A stretch of DNA of 64,000 nt, taken from assembly GCA_900073065.1 (NCBI GenBank), contig FJOG01000044.1:83632-147631 (forward strand), given 5' to 3'. Under the pieces are notes generated by a model. That model had not been told where the DNA came from. It was given only the letters and a program-made list of their open reading frames with translations, and did not search any database. The position numbers were made by a program, and so were the translations under genes. This document shows, one piece after another, positions 44,869 through 56,975 of this stretch. This DNA is from Phialocephala subalpina (Eukaryota > Ascomycota > Leotiomycetes > Helotiales > Mollisiaceae). Position 1 is the first letter of the stretch. The number at the start of each line of letters is the position of its first letter.

Positions 44869-46999
44869 ATGAAATTCTCCTCTTTCGGCCTCATGGCCGG
44901 CCTCGCTGTCTCTGCCCTTGCTGAAGACCTGTTGTTTGTCGACGTTTTTGAGTACGAGGAGTACAATGAAGCTATCACCACTCTTGGCATGACTGCGAAG
45001 GTCGTCACCGAGACCGATTGGCGTGCGATGACGACAGCAGACTTTGCCTCTTACAAGGCTATTGTTCTTGCTGACCCCTCATGCTCTTCCGATCCTACCA
45101 TCCTCGAATTCTTAGTTGACACCAAGGATGTATGGGGTCCAGCCGTCGAAGGAAACATGGTCCTGATCGGTATGTGACTATATTCCTCGTGCGGACATTT
45201 CGCTGACGCTTAACAGGCACCGACCCCAGCTACCATTTCAGCTCCGAACCAGGAGCGGGTGCCCTGATCGACAATGCCATCAAGTTTTCTGCAGCTGGCA
45301 AGTCATCAACTGGCGTATCCCAAACCGGTCTATACTTCGCACTCTCCTGCTATTACGACTCGGTTGATACTGCTACTGTCGATACCCTGTCCTACTTCGG
45401 TACATTTGGAGTTCGCGGTAACCTCGACTGCTACAACAAAGCCCACATCGTCGCTTCATCTCCCGCACTCGGAGGCCTAGCAGATGCTGACCTATCTGAC
45501 TGGTCTTGCAGTGTCCACGAGGCATTCTCTGTTTACCCTTCAGTTGGTGTCAACGGTTTCCAAGCCCTTGCTATCGCCCAAGACATCATTGGTGACGGCT
45601 CGCAAACCTTCGGTGACGGAACAATTGGTCTCCCATACATCATCTCTCGTGGTGCTACTCCAGCTGGATGCGGCAACGGCAAATGGGAGTCGGCATTTGG
45701 TGAGGAGTGTGATGACGGAAGCAGCAACGGGACTCCTGGTGATGCTTGCTCTCTCAGCTGCAAGTGCTTGTCTGGTCGTCCTAAGGGAGATGGAACCTGC
45801 CTTCCTTCACTGAGCAACACAACTTCTTCATCCTCGTCGTACTCACCATCTCCAACACGATATGCAAACTCCACCGTGATCACTACTGCTACTGTTGTAG
45901 AGACAACGTAAGTTCACTTTCATGTTGGCTGTTAGAGAGCGATGTTGACATCAATAGAACCTTTTGTCCCGCGCCATACGTGACGCCAACTGTCCCAGAC
46001 AAGACCATCATCGGCGTGGAGATTATCGTGATTATCGAGATCATCGTGGACTGCACTACCTCTGGTGAAATTACAAGTGAATCACCCTTTCTCCCCACTG
46101 TCTGTACCGCAGCTAACATAATGCAGTCACCTCAACCACCACGTCCGCCTGCTCTACGATGCACAAACCCATCTTCGCCACATCCAGTGCCGGATACCCA
46201 TGCTACGTCTGCGAACTCTCAAAAGAAGGTCACCCCTGCCCCTCATCCTCCTTCATCACCGCCTCAGTAACAACCTGTTCCGCACCACCACCAGCCTACA
46301 CCCCGCCTCCCCCCGTGGTCGTCCCCTGCAGCACCTGTCTCCCATACACCTTGTCGACTTGNNNNNNNNNNNNNNNNNNNNNNNNNNNNNNNNNNNNNNN
46401 NNNNNNNNNNNNNNNNNNNNNNNNNNNNNNNNNNNNNNNNNNNNNNNNNNNNNNNNNNNNNNNNNNNNNNNNNNNNNNNNNNNNNNNNNNNNNNNNNNNN
46501 NNNNNNNNNNNNNNNNNNNNNNNNNNNNNNNNNNNNNNNNNNNNNNNNNNNNNNNNNNNNNNNNNNNNNNNNNNNNNNNNNNNNNNNNNNNNNNNNNNNN
46601 NNNNNNNNNNNNNNNNNNNNNNNNNNNNNNNNNNNNNNNNNNNNNNNNNNNNNNNNNNNNNNNNNNNNNNNNNNNNNNNNNNNNNNNNNNNNNNNNNNNN
46701 NNNNNNNNNNNNNNNNNNNNNNNNNNNNNTGCCCGGCATTCACTGTCGCTGCTTCAAGCTCGGTGTATATCGTGACTGCGCCTGTGGTCTCCAGCCATGT
46801 CCATGAGCAGGAGAGTACTTATGTTTTCACGCCTTCGACTAGTGTGGCGACTGTTACGAGCAAGACTGCTGCGGCGAGTGTGAGTGTGACTGCGAAGGCG
46901 AGCGGTACTGTTGTGCCATTCACCGGTGGTGCTGGAAGACAGGAAGTCGGATTTGGTGTCGCTGCTGCTGTGGCTGGTGTTGTTGCTTTCGCCTTGTAG
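44869..46999 (+). CDS. Secreted, probably GPI-anchored protein with DUF4215-like motif; interrupted by gap
   Basis: Exons 44869-45169, 45217-45907, 45958-46076 and 46127 to the N gap; coding resumes at 46730 and ends at 46999. A signal peptide (MKFSSFGLMAGLAVSALA) precedes a globular domain of about 220 residues with Rossmann-like strands (EDLLFVDVFEYEEYNEAI, YKAIVLADPSC, GNMVLIGTDPSYHF), possibly amidotransferase/ThuA-like. Then comes CGNGKWES, GEECDDGSSNGTPGDACS and LSCKC, the pattern of DUF4215/Myxococcus cysteine-rich repeats. The C-terminal half is Thr/Ser/Pro-rich. The end is GVAAAVAGVVAFAL after a small-residue region (FTGGAGRQEVG), a GPI-anchor signal. The frames before and after the gap differ, so the gap size is inexact or hides an intron. 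Cell-surface role inferred; enzymatic activity unknown. Confidence 0.78.
46362..46729. other. Assembly gap, 368 N
   Basis: Falls in the Thr/Ser/Pro-rich, repeat-prone part of the GPI-protein gene, a common place for assembly collapse. Confidence 0.99.
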
Positions 47000-47704
47000 G
47001 TAAACACTTCCGACAAGCAGAGCACATCAAATGGAGGTCATGATAATGCTGTTTGGAACAATACGTGGCTGTATGGAGGCACGTGGGGAGGGGAGTTATT
47101 CATTTGGGGACTGGGAATATAATTACTTTCTTGGCCCTTCTTCTGGTAATGGCTGGATGATTGTAGGCTGTATAATTTGAAATATAAACAATATTCAGGT
47201 GCGGCGCCTCTTTGAGTTTAGCGCTCCTGCTTCGGGTATGGCGCCTCGCTGACCAAGCGCTGATTTTGACGGGGCATGAGCAGCTATGAGCGAACAGGTG
47301 GAGTGTACGAACCTTACGCTCCTGTCACTTAGTAACCAGCTATAGCGTATAACAGCCTAAAACTATACTGATTATTAGGGGCCTAGCAGCCTGTAGGGAA
47401 AGCCTGAAGTCGTTGTAAGCATCTATAGATTCCAGCGCCATCTGGTTGCTGTGGAACCTTTGTGGCGTCTTGGCACCCCTGCCACTGCAAAGACTCCTGG
47501 CCGTGACCTTCGTATAGGCGGGAGGATTCGCAGTCCGCGAGAACTCAAAATTCACTTTGTGCCTAAGGCATCCCGGCAACACCGGCTCACCGGCTCGAAA
47601 TCCTCAACTTGATTAGTAATTCATCCTCCCCTACTTCCAACGTCGACTCCAGGTCCATGTGCCGTGACATTAAAGTTCCATAATCAGGTGATAATCAATC
47701 GACG
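47000..47704. other. Intergenic region, 705 nt
   Basis: 3' side of the GPI-protein gene, promoter side of the next regulator. No gene seen; a minus frame at 47340-47582 has no domain. Confidence 0.5.
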
Positions 47705-49786
47705 ATGGAAAGCAGACGACGTCCCACAATGAGCTGCGGAAATTGCCGGTCACGGAAGGTGAAGGTACAAATGCATTCCCCCCTCTCTGGATTGCCATGT
47801 TAACATACCAACAGTGCATCAAACCGAATTTGGAGCCCTGCCAAAGATGCCAGCGACTGGGAAAACAATGCGTCACGACAGGGGAGGGATATGCGCGCCC
47901 ATACTACTATACATCCAAGGAGAAATATGAATTGATAGCGAGAGTGATTCAACATTTTGTTCCCTCCGCTACGCTGGACACCGAGGGACTGCGTCAGATC
48001 ATTGATACCTTCGATCAACATTCGCGAGGTCCAGGCCCTTCATCCGTGGGAAAGACTGTTGAGGCTGATGCACAAAATGTCTTGCCACCACCAAATACTC
48101 CGTCCCTGCCTGACGGACTAGACGAGGATGAGGGTGCAATGCTTGATGATGCCATGAATATACTTCGTAAGTTGCCCTACGAGGTAAAAGATCTGATCTG
48201 ACGAAACTAGGTTACGAAAGTGGTTCCAGCACCGCTGTATTTCACCAAAAGATATGCTCATCAATGTTGACGAGTCATTGTCCGTTTTCATCCGTGAAGA
48301 CAATGAGAAGAGAAGGTATCCAGGACGGTCAGATAGTCGAGTCAGCTCACGCCTCTGACTTGCCGAAAAGAACAATCTTGGAAGCAGCCGCTGGTCGATT
48401 CTTCGCAGAAGTCAACAGCGTGATATTCGTTATGAGCGAAGATCTTTTTCAGTACCGACTGGACAATATATACAGCACGCGGCAAAACTGCAGTAACTCC
48501 TTTCTGGCTATTCTCTATTTGGTGTTAGCGCTTGGAGAGAAGTCGGAAATCTATTTCAAAGCGGCTTGCTCGCTTTTCGACAAGTCCATCGAAGAAGGAA
48601 GCGAAGAGAGTATTCAGGTGGTCATGTTAACGGTATGACTCTAATCTTCACGATGCTATTGCCTTGCAACGAATCTCTAATAGTCGCAGGTTCTTTACAG
48701 GCAAAACCGAAACCAAAGAAATCTTGCCTGGATTCTCCTAGGGATAGGAATTCGAATAGCTCAGTCTCTGGGTCTGCATTTAACTGACGGGTTCCAAAAG
48801 GAACACTCCGCGTACCGGGCTCAGTGCAAAAGAAGACTGTGGTTTTCGCTTTATGAACTGGAGCAGCTTCTCGCATGCGCGTTGGGCAAACCATCAAGCA
48901 TCATGGAGATTGACATGCTGCCGGGGCGAGAAATGGTGCGTACTACTCCAGACTTTGGGCTCGATATTAATGAGATTATCAGGAGGTATATACGAGCGCC
49001 TTCACACCCTTAGGATACGGCGCTCAAACGGCAGCGTTTGGGAATATTATTCGTTGCATATGCAGCCATATGTACCTCGGCACTCAAAATCGGATTCCGA
49101 TGGAGACAACGACCAGCGCCCTCATCAATCAAGTCGAGGTGTGGTGGAATGCCCTCCCAGATTATCTGCGATATACCCACTTATCTGCGCCTTCGTACTC
49201 CCGCGCCATTTGGTGCCTTGGCCTCCGATATAATTACGCCCTGATGCTAATCACCAGGCGTTACCTTTTACAATCGCTATTATCCGGGAGTGACTGCACT
49301 GCAGAAGTGGTTAGTCGAACAGAAGTCTGCGAGCGCGCCAGCGATCGTTCCACTGCCATCTTGCTGGATATGGCAAAGAACGATATGATCAGCGACTTGA
49401 TATGGTTTGACACCCACATCATACTTTGCAACAACGTAGTACTCTATCTCCAAAGTCTGAGACATGCTTCGTCGCCGACGCACTGGAAACAGCTCCGGGA
49501 CTTTATACCCCTCTTGAAATTAACGCGGAACTCACGTTTAGGCGAGTACACTCTGAGATGTACGGAGGCTCTCCTGGCTGAGGTTGAGAGCAACAGTGCT
49601 TCAGAGTAAGGTACAAAACGCTCATATTGAAACAGTTGCTAATATATCATTCACAGATGCCCTTTAGCCAGTTTTGACTGCAGTCCTATGGCGGCATTTT
49701 TGGAAAGTGCTGATGATAATCTGATGACTTTTTTTGATCAACCAGATGGTTTGGATTATTCTGATGTACATTTTACGGGGTCATGA
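47705..49786 (+). CDS. Zn(II)2Cys6 transcription factor
   Basis: Nuclear zinc-cluster regulator. Exons 47705-47764, 47815-48166, 48211-48632, 48690-48935, 48983-49605 and 49657-49786 give 610 aa. Cysteines C11, C14, C21, C29, C32 and C39 form CX2CX6CX7CX2CX6C across the first intron. The fungal-specific transcription factor domain follows, with SFLAILYLVLALGEKSE and NLAWILLGIGIRIAQSLGLH, then KRRLWFSLYELEQLLA. Exon 4 must start at 48690 (after TCGCAG), not at the nearer AATAG, or the domain is lost to another frame. The C-terminus is acidic (FFDQPDGLDYSDVHF), as in activation regions. It converges with the MFS gene to the right, which is a plausible target. Confidence 0.88.
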
Positions 49787-50812
49787 ACTGTGCCGCTATG
49801 TCCCTATGTAACATATACCATGTAACGAGTTCATTGGAGGCAAGTGTTGCTAGTTTTATGCAACAAGGGATGCAGTAGATCAGCGACAACTAGATTCATC
49901 AGCCTTCCAAGCAATGCAAAACGTTTGCGTCGCTAATAGTAGCGCAACACGTATCTTCAATCCAGCCCGTGTTACTCAGGCACTGCTTTCAATAGATAAA
50001 TCATTCAAGCCATTATTTGTTGCCATATTAACTCCGCAGGTGAACAATTGCACTGCCCAAAGAAGAGCAAACTTGAATCGCGATGGGTCCGAAATAGGTG
50101 GGCCTGCATGTGCAGAGCCCGAAAGGTAATAAGTGCAAGCACCAAACCGTATTATAACCGTTGGAAATCGGTTAAATTTTCCTAAGCGCTGTAATGTGTG
50201 CGCTAGCACGTGGCTGAGATATCACGTGATACGGCTTATTAAAGGATGCATAAGGTTGAATAAGCAATATTCTAATTGCTTGGAATATTGAAGTCTTTTG
50301 GCTCAGCTGACTAGTGCGGTCCTTATTCCCCACCCACGTCATAAGCGCGTATATTGAAATAATAAAAAATTTTAACTTTTAAAGAATTCTAAGTTTTGAT
50401 ATTAATTGGTTATTTACTTTAAGAATTAATATTTATTTTTCTTTAAATATAAATTTTTTTTTTTTAAAAAAATTTATTAATTTGTTAAAAAGTATTAAAA
50501 TACTAAAATGATATTATATATTATAAATAATTAAATAATATTTATAAAAAAAAATTTATAATATTAAATTAAATAATTTAAATTTGAAGGATTTTTTTAT
50601 AATTTGAACGATTTATTATAAAAGAAACCAATATTTAAACCTTTTATAAAAGTCTAAAATTAATTATAAAAATTATAATATATTTTCCAGAACATGAAAA
50701 TAATATATATACAACAAAAAAAATTTATTCGCCAATAATAAGTTCTCTAATATCTTTTCCAGATTTCAGAATTTATAATTCTAAGTTGGCCATGATCCGA
50801 TTATACGCTCGC
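49787..50812. other. Intergenic region with AT-only island (about 50357-50790)
   Basis: The island is about 430 bp of nearly pure A/T with no frame, like a RIP-mutated remnant; it has no obvious terminal repeats. ATCACGTGAT lies near 50224. The rest holds the 3' ends of the two converging genes. Confidence 0.55.
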
Positions 50813-52655
50813 TCATTGTATACTTTCTTGCCCGGTTGATTTCCCCCCTGATTCTTCCTCTGGTTCTTCCTCCTCTACTTCACCCATGATCCGTGCTGCA
50901 TCTGCCGCGTATTTACATCGTTTTCGAATCGCTGGCCCGTATTTGAAGAACAGGAAGGGGAAAGGAACGCATAGAAGGGAGAGAAAAGCCGGAATTGATG
51001 AGGCCCAGTGAATGCCTAGATTGGTGAACCTATAGACATAATTAGGTCAGCGGAGAGAATGACGAAAGGTGGCTCGGAAGCTTACATATAAGTAGTGAAG
51101 AGGGGGAACACTGCACCAAAGACCGAACGGAGGACACTATTCGCGGCTAGTACTGAGGCCGTATATATCGTGTAGGCGTCAACAAGGTAGTTTATAATAC
51201 CGAGGAAGACCAGAACCATTCCAAATCCAAATGGGACTGTGGCGATGGTGGAAACAATCCAGTGGATTGATGGGTAATTCGTCCATGCGAACCTTTAACA
51301 AGAGAGTGGATTAGAAAGTGCAAATATAATGTGATTTGGAACGAGATATAGTAAGAGAACTGGGCTTACCAGAATAGTCCCAGTGGGAGAAACACCGAGC
51401 CAACCATAACAGGAGGAAGACGTTGCTCAGGCGGTGCCCGACCACCAGTTCTCTCAGCGGCTCTGATATACCTACACATCTTCAGTAATTTCCCTGATCT
51501 AGGCACTGTAAGATATACCGCTTATTCTCAGGAATAGTATATATAATGGCTGAAATCATACCGACGGCCACGCCACAAAAAGGTAGACCTCCGATGCCCG
51601 AACTCCAACCCCGATCCTGCTGGAATACGATCGGAAATGCTGCGAACATCATATATAGAGTCCCATAAACTACATCCGATGATCAGCCAAGGCCACGGTC
51701 AGAAGATTCCAACAAGTGCATGCTCGGGGATTAAGAGGTACAAACCAATTGCCATATAGGTTGAGAGCAAGAGTACAATAGGTTCACGCAAGAGGAGCGC
51801 CCAGGGGCGCGCCAAGGCAGTTTCAAAAACTTGACTGGCGGTTCTGTTCTTCATGTCGAATTCCAACCTACTCTTATATATTCTCCCTGTGATATTGCTT
51901 AGCTTCTTCGCACGCATTGAAAGTAAGACTGGCGCGTATGTCTCTGGGACCATGAGGGTGCACAAGATCCACATAACGCCAGAGAAAATAGCCATCAACC
52001 CTATAATCCATCTCCATCCTTCAGTCTCCCCCAGAAAGCCGCCTACGATAGGCCCGAGGGTTGGCCCAAGAAACGGAGCAGCAGCGAAGAGAGCGGTCGC
52101 TAGCCCACGCTGCTCCGCTGCAAATAGATCCGCAATGACACCTCCGGCATTTGTCAGGGGACTTGATCCGAAGGCACCAGCGAAGGCCCTCAGGGCGATG
52201 AGTGTTTGGATATTCTGGCTTCCAGCTGCACCGGCACACAGGACGGTAAGAACTCCATAGGTGGCTATGAACACAATCTGACGACCGTACAGTTCTGAAA
52301 GAGGCGCCCAGAGTAGAGGACCGATAGCGAAGCCTAGGACGAACAGTGATACGCCAAGCGTGGCAACCTCTTGGCTGACGCTGAACTGTTGCATAATATG
52401 CCGTATGCCACCAGTGTATGCAGAAGAATCAAATGTGACCCCAAGCGTGGCGACGGCGACGAGAATGGTAATGAACCATTTCCCCCAGATCGGGAAGTTG
52501 CGTGGATTTCGAGGATCATTGTGTAGAAATTCGACGATATAGGGGTCCTCCTCCGTGCCAGATCCTGAGTATTGGTGCTCGAGTACTTGAGGGGTGATAT
52601 GCGACTGTGATACGACAAGCCGCAAATGTGCCAGAAAAGGTGCTTCTATGGCCAT
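50813..52655 (-). CDS. MFS multidrug/polyamine-type exporter (DHA1 family)
   Basis: Exons 52655-51746, 51669-51519, 51471-51370, 51292-51086 and 51029-50813 give 528 aa with 12 predicted membrane segments. The cytosolic N-terminus contains [14 protein letters not shown]. The first half carries the loop motif [12 protein letters not shown] and the antiporter motif [20 protein letters not shown]. The central loop holds a cluster of basic residues, and the second half starts with [20 protein letters not shown] after the first intron. The C-terminus is very acidic ([12 protein letters not shown]). Close family members export drugs, polyamines or fungal metabolites by proton exchange. The AT-rich island sits just beyond the 3' end. 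Confidence 0.9.
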
Positions 52656-53765
52656 TTCGATCTCGATTGGGACTTTCCTTCGCGGCGGTGCTATGAACAG
52701 AGAGAAGAAGTATACAAGACAGATGAGGTCGATAAATAGTGCCTCGGCCTGGGGGATTAGCCTAAGTAATCAGGAGGCAGCTCCGTTGCTCTTATTGAGG
52801 ATTGATGGGGTGTGAACATGCGGAGGGGAAGTTACTTGCCCACCTTCTTTTTGCATTCCTAGTTTTGCAATTCGCGGAGCCCGCAGTGGAGGTGCGGACT
52901 CCGCCCATTAGGACAGGATCTTTGCGGCCCCACTTAGCATTTGTGCTCTGCATAATTTTTATTGTACTTTGTTTAGTATTCAACCCCTTTTGGAATCGTC
53001 GGTCTGATAGAAGTGAGGGCAGAACCAGTATTACCCTTGGTATGGGTCAGGCACGAACGCGGCATTGTTATGCAATATTTGAGACACAACATCGAGGAGT
53101 ATTATATAACACCTGGGCATGAGATCCGCAACGCTATATCTGTGGTCCATCGTCTGGCTGGGTAAGGCCTCCGATGGTCCACGTCCAAGGGGTGATCTCA
53201 TCAGGAGGAATAAAATGGTCCATATTGAGGAGATGATCCATCTCCCCGAGCCTGAGGCCGCTTTGAATTTGTGGGTCCTCACGTGATGGCGGTGGCCGCA
53301 TAAACCAGCGACCGAGGCCTCTGAATTCGGCGACCATCGCACCTGAACATTGCGTTTGTCCGGAAATTACTTTGGATACAATTGTTGTCAAACAGCCGGG
53401 GAAGATCGCAGCATATATACCAGTCGTTTCGCTCGTGTCTGGAGAATTCTGTGCATACAAGCGTGTAAAGGATATCCGGTGGCACATCAGGAGGTATGAA
53501 TATATCGCGGCTTGTTAGGTGCTTCAAAGTATTGCCCCGACTTCTTTTTGAGCGAGCAAGGCGACTAGCCCCAGATGATTATGAGCATAAATTTCTGCAG
53601 CTGGTAGGCCTTAGCATTTGCAAATCGATGAGAGACGGTTCTTAAACCACCGAAGAAAAAACACTTGGGACGGTGGTAGACTTCTTGTTGTAAGTTACTC
53701 GTCATTCGCCGGAGCCACGCAATTATCTTGCCTCCCCATTCCAAAACATCCATGAAAACGTCCTA
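52656..53765. other. Intergenic region, 1.1 kb
   Basis: Two overlapping minus frames (53134-53487 and 53279-53527) are fairly open but show no domain or splice logic, and a plus frame at 52802-53122 has two hydrophobic stretches. I do not call a gene. CACGTGA occurs near 53280. Confidence 0.4.
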
Positions 53766-55308
53766 TTAGATCTTTTGTCCTGGGAAGGGACGGTACTTCA
53801 GTCCGTTCTGATCACACCACTCTTTAACATACTTCAACCAAGGTTCTATCCATACATTAGTTTCCAACCATATACCGGTGGTGATCTTCACTTACTGCCA
53901 GTAACCATAGCGTTGAGGATTTCTAATTGCCGTGGGATAGCACATGTATAGCCCTGACGCCATCCTGTGCAGGCATGCATCATCATTATCACCATTTCTT
54001 GTAAAAAGAGGTGATCCAGTGGGTTCCGATTGACGAAGCATTGATGGACGAACTCCAAGCCCCCACCTTGTACGGTCCAGTAAAGATTGTAGAATTCTTC
54101 AAACTGGTACCAAAATGAGCTAACCGCATGCATCCAATATAAACGGTCTAGGGGGTTCCTAGAATTGATCCCTCGAGGTATGACCGTAAAATTGTACATA
54201 TTATCATGGAACCATTGCCAGTTTACGTGTTCCATAAACAATTTGATTATGATCTTCAACTGGTCTGTCGTAAGCCGGTAAAATTCGTTTCTGCCTTCGA
54301 TTGCGCTTCTATCTCCGAGGTTACCAGAAGCTTTCTTGAACGCACTAGGGTCTTGTTTCAATGTGGGACCCAAAGAGCTTCCTTGTATTTGTGAAAATGA
54401 TTTAACCTTTGACCCTTGATTTGAGGGGGATATTGAACCTGAGTGTGATTTCGTTCCTTGCCTTAAGCCTGAAGCCCGCTGCGAGTTTGGAAGTTGCGGC
54501 TCAGATGAGATTTGCGATTCTTTTAGAGATTGTAAGATGATTTGGGATGCTCTTTGCGCCATTGTTTTCTGAGATGTTCTTGCTCTTGACTGTGATCCAA
54601 CTTGGGAGCCGACTATTCGCCATGGTGATCCAGCTTGAGGAGTCCTCATCTGGGATTGTGATCTTTGCGAGGTTCTAATTTGTGGCTGTGACTGTGATCC
54701 AGTTTGAGATGAGCGTTTCAGCGATCCTGTGTTCGTTCCGGAAAGGCCTCCTTGCGTTTGTGAACGTTGTGAGCCTCCCTTTTGCGACTGAGATGCTTTC
54801 TTTGAGCCTGACACATGAATGTTCTGCTTTGACTGCAATAATGGCCTTGTTGGGCCTCCAGAGACTAGTTTGGACCTCGAAGCTCCTGAGTTCAATTTCA
54901 TAAGGCTCTTCAAAGAGGATTTGAAGTCAGATAGCTTGACGCTTGGTGTTCGTGCTTGCGAGTGATTCGAATCTAGCAGCCATGGTGCAATCTGTCCGGA
55001 AAGAAGCGTGACACCAGAACTAGGGTGGAAGGATCTTGGAATTCTCTGGGATCCTTTATGCCCTGAACCTGGAAAACGTGTGAATTTTCTTCTCTCATGT
55101 CGGGCAAGAAGTCTTGTCTTCTTTCCAAGACCAGACAATCGAGGTGAACCATCTTCTTCTTTGTCTTACCTGTGACGCTTGGTTCAGATCTAGAACTTCC
55201 TACCCTGCTTGGTCTCTGGCTTTCAGCTTTTTTTGCGCTCTTTCCTAGCTCCTTGGTAGCTTTCTGCTTCTTTTTTTCTTCCTTGTCCTTGCCCTTTTCA
55301 TTGCCCAT
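53766..55308 (-). CDS. Ser/Gln-rich protein of unknown function with conserved-looking C-terminus
   Basis: Exons 55308-55170, 55068-53896 and 53845-53766 give 463 aa. Residues 1-46 are Lys/Glu-rich (MGNEKGKDKEEKKKQKATK), probably a charged helix. Residues about 60-270 are low-complexity Ser/Gln/Thr/Arg with many SQ, RTSQ and GSQ steps. The last 180 residues look folded: LTTDQLKIIIKLFMEHVNWQ, WFHDNMYNF and NPLDRLYWMHAVSSFWYQF, ending KPWLKYVKEWCDQNGLKYRP. The 101-nt intron (55069-55169, ending TTTTCCAG) and the last intron (53846-53895) were chosen because they alone join frames cleanly. I do not recognise the family. A disordered, SQ-rich N-terminus with a folded tail fits a nuclear or regulatory protein, but that is speculation. 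Confidence 0.65.
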
Positions 55309-56106
55309 GGTGAACTTGAATGCTTGGTATTCGAGAGGGTGTCGCGCGGCTAATTCTCGTGTTGAGCGAGTTGTAGTTGACTTCTGGGTCTCGATGTACA
55401 GGAAAATATTCGAGGACTGGAGAGGAAAGATCAAGGTGTGGTCGGGCTCTTTTATATAATACGATCTTACCCGTGAATCGAATCCTAACTTCCAAGCAAT
55501 GGCAGATACTAGAAGTGGCTTGGGCCAATGAACAACGACTTCACTCCATGTGATTAGGATATAGCATTCATTACATGCACAAGAATGGATACTATTGATC
55601 CATTTATTGAATGTGTGAATCTATAGTGATGTGTTTCACCTTTATCAAAATCATTCACTTGACTCTTCGAAGCCAAAGGCCAACATGATTAACAAGCCTA
55701 CTCCTGAAACGGATCTTCAGCTCTATGGGAATTGTCTCTATCCTAATTCGAAAGATTGAAACTCATAAGAATGAGGTGACTGAAAATGTCCAAAAAAATC
55801 TTGCTTCTAAAATAGGACTCCTTCATGCTCAATTGACACTAGGATCGGTAGAAACTGATACCTACTCCCTCAGCATAACCAATGTTGCATACTAGATGTA
55901 GAGAACCGCTGAGAAGCTGGAACCATCTTTCGGTCACCGCGATAACGATACATTGGCGAGGGGATCTAGTTTAGACAAGGGAAAGCGTGCGTAAAGGGAG
56001 AGTAACTCATCCCAATACTCATCTGCTATCTAATATTTTGTTTCCATCTACTCCCTCCATTCTATCATCCAGCTACCGTCAATGCTAAAAGCTGATATCC
56101 ATCCTC
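55309..56106. other. Intergenic region, 798 nt
   Basis: Holds the promoter of the Ser/Gln-rich gene (TTATATAAT near 55452). No gene seen. Confidence 0.5.
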
Positions 56107-56975
56107 CTAGAAGGTAAGGTTTCCATCGTGAACTCTCGATACATTTGCTAGAACGTATGTTATTAGGATCACAACCAGTCTTCTCCAATCGGAGACTCGC
56201 TCCCCTGAATACCGATAACCCTCTCCGTCGATGTCCTCCTCAAACTTAATAACTTTACCAACCCTATATGGGATTGGTTCGGATGTATCATATTTACGAG
56301 GATCAGAGACAAGAGTAAACTCATCGAGGTCTTTGATACCGTCAAACTTGCCAAAACGAAGCCAGACAATCGCCAAAGCAGTGTTGATGGCCAGAGATTT
56401 GACCTTGTATCGAATGATCTTTGAGTGGCTTTCACCAAATATGTCCTCAAGATGATCATAAAATCCACCACACTCGCGATGTCCAGGTCCAAGACGCCGC
56501 GCACTGAGGAAGAGTGTGTCGGCTTCAAGATTCATACGAAGGTCCTCCACGCGTCGTTCTTCATTGCCAGCGAGGTATAGTTGGAATGGATGGGTGCATA
56601 GTGGCAGCAACTATCCCCTAGCTTCGTGACAGACGGTCAGTAGAGTCGGTACAGAAGATGCGGTGACACGCCATGAGCCTGCCTTGGTACGTTTGGTCTT
56701 TTCGTCAATTTCGATCAAGGGTTTTACGAAGTCTATGATGCGGTCGAATAGTGGGACCGCAGCATGCCAAATCTTGAGGCGCAACTCGATGGGAAGCGCA
56801 ACTCGATAGGAAGGTGGGGGAACAGTGTAAAAGTAGGCTCCGCTTCAGGCGCAGTGATCGAATCTTGGATGTTCGTTGAAGTGGAGAAGTTGTCGTTCGA
56901 GGAAGGCATTGTTGGTTCCGGGCGCTCTTGTTCAGCCGGCAAATCGAGACCCTCAACATTCGTAGTTGTTGTCAT
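56107..56975 (-). pseudogene. Broken 2EXR-domain gene
   Basis: The N-terminus (MTTTTNVEGLDLPAEQ) leads into FTLFPHLPIELR, the opening of the fungal 2EXR domain, and the expected next words LKIWHAAVPLFDRIID, SVPTLLTVCHEAR and FQLYLAG are present. However, a 17-bp tandem duplication inside the PIELR codons shifts the frame, and a TAG at 56611-56613 interrupts the region just after CHEARG. The remainder is open (NLEADTLFLSARRLG, ERVSDWRRLVVI) to 56107. Neither break can be removed by a GT-AG intron. 2EXR proteins are expanded in ascomycetes and have no firmly known function. Confidence 0.65.
56779..56812. repeat. 17-bp tandem duplication
   Basis: Two adjacent copies of GCGCAACTCGATNGGAA (56779-56795, 56796-56812) that differ at one base. 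Not a multiple of three, so it disrupts the 2EXR reading frame. Confidence 0.9.

Noticed and set aside
46159..46806. Several frames of 147-215 codons across the N run
   Set aside because: Most of their length is undetermined sequence; only the frame continuing the GPI-protein exons was kept.
52802..53122. Plus-strand frame with two hydrophobic stretches
   Set aside because: Overlaps the exporter's promoter; no signal of coding beyond hydrophobic composition.
53134..53527. Overlapping minus frames that looked moderately coding
   Set aside because: Two different frames are equally open and neither shows a domain or useful splice sites.
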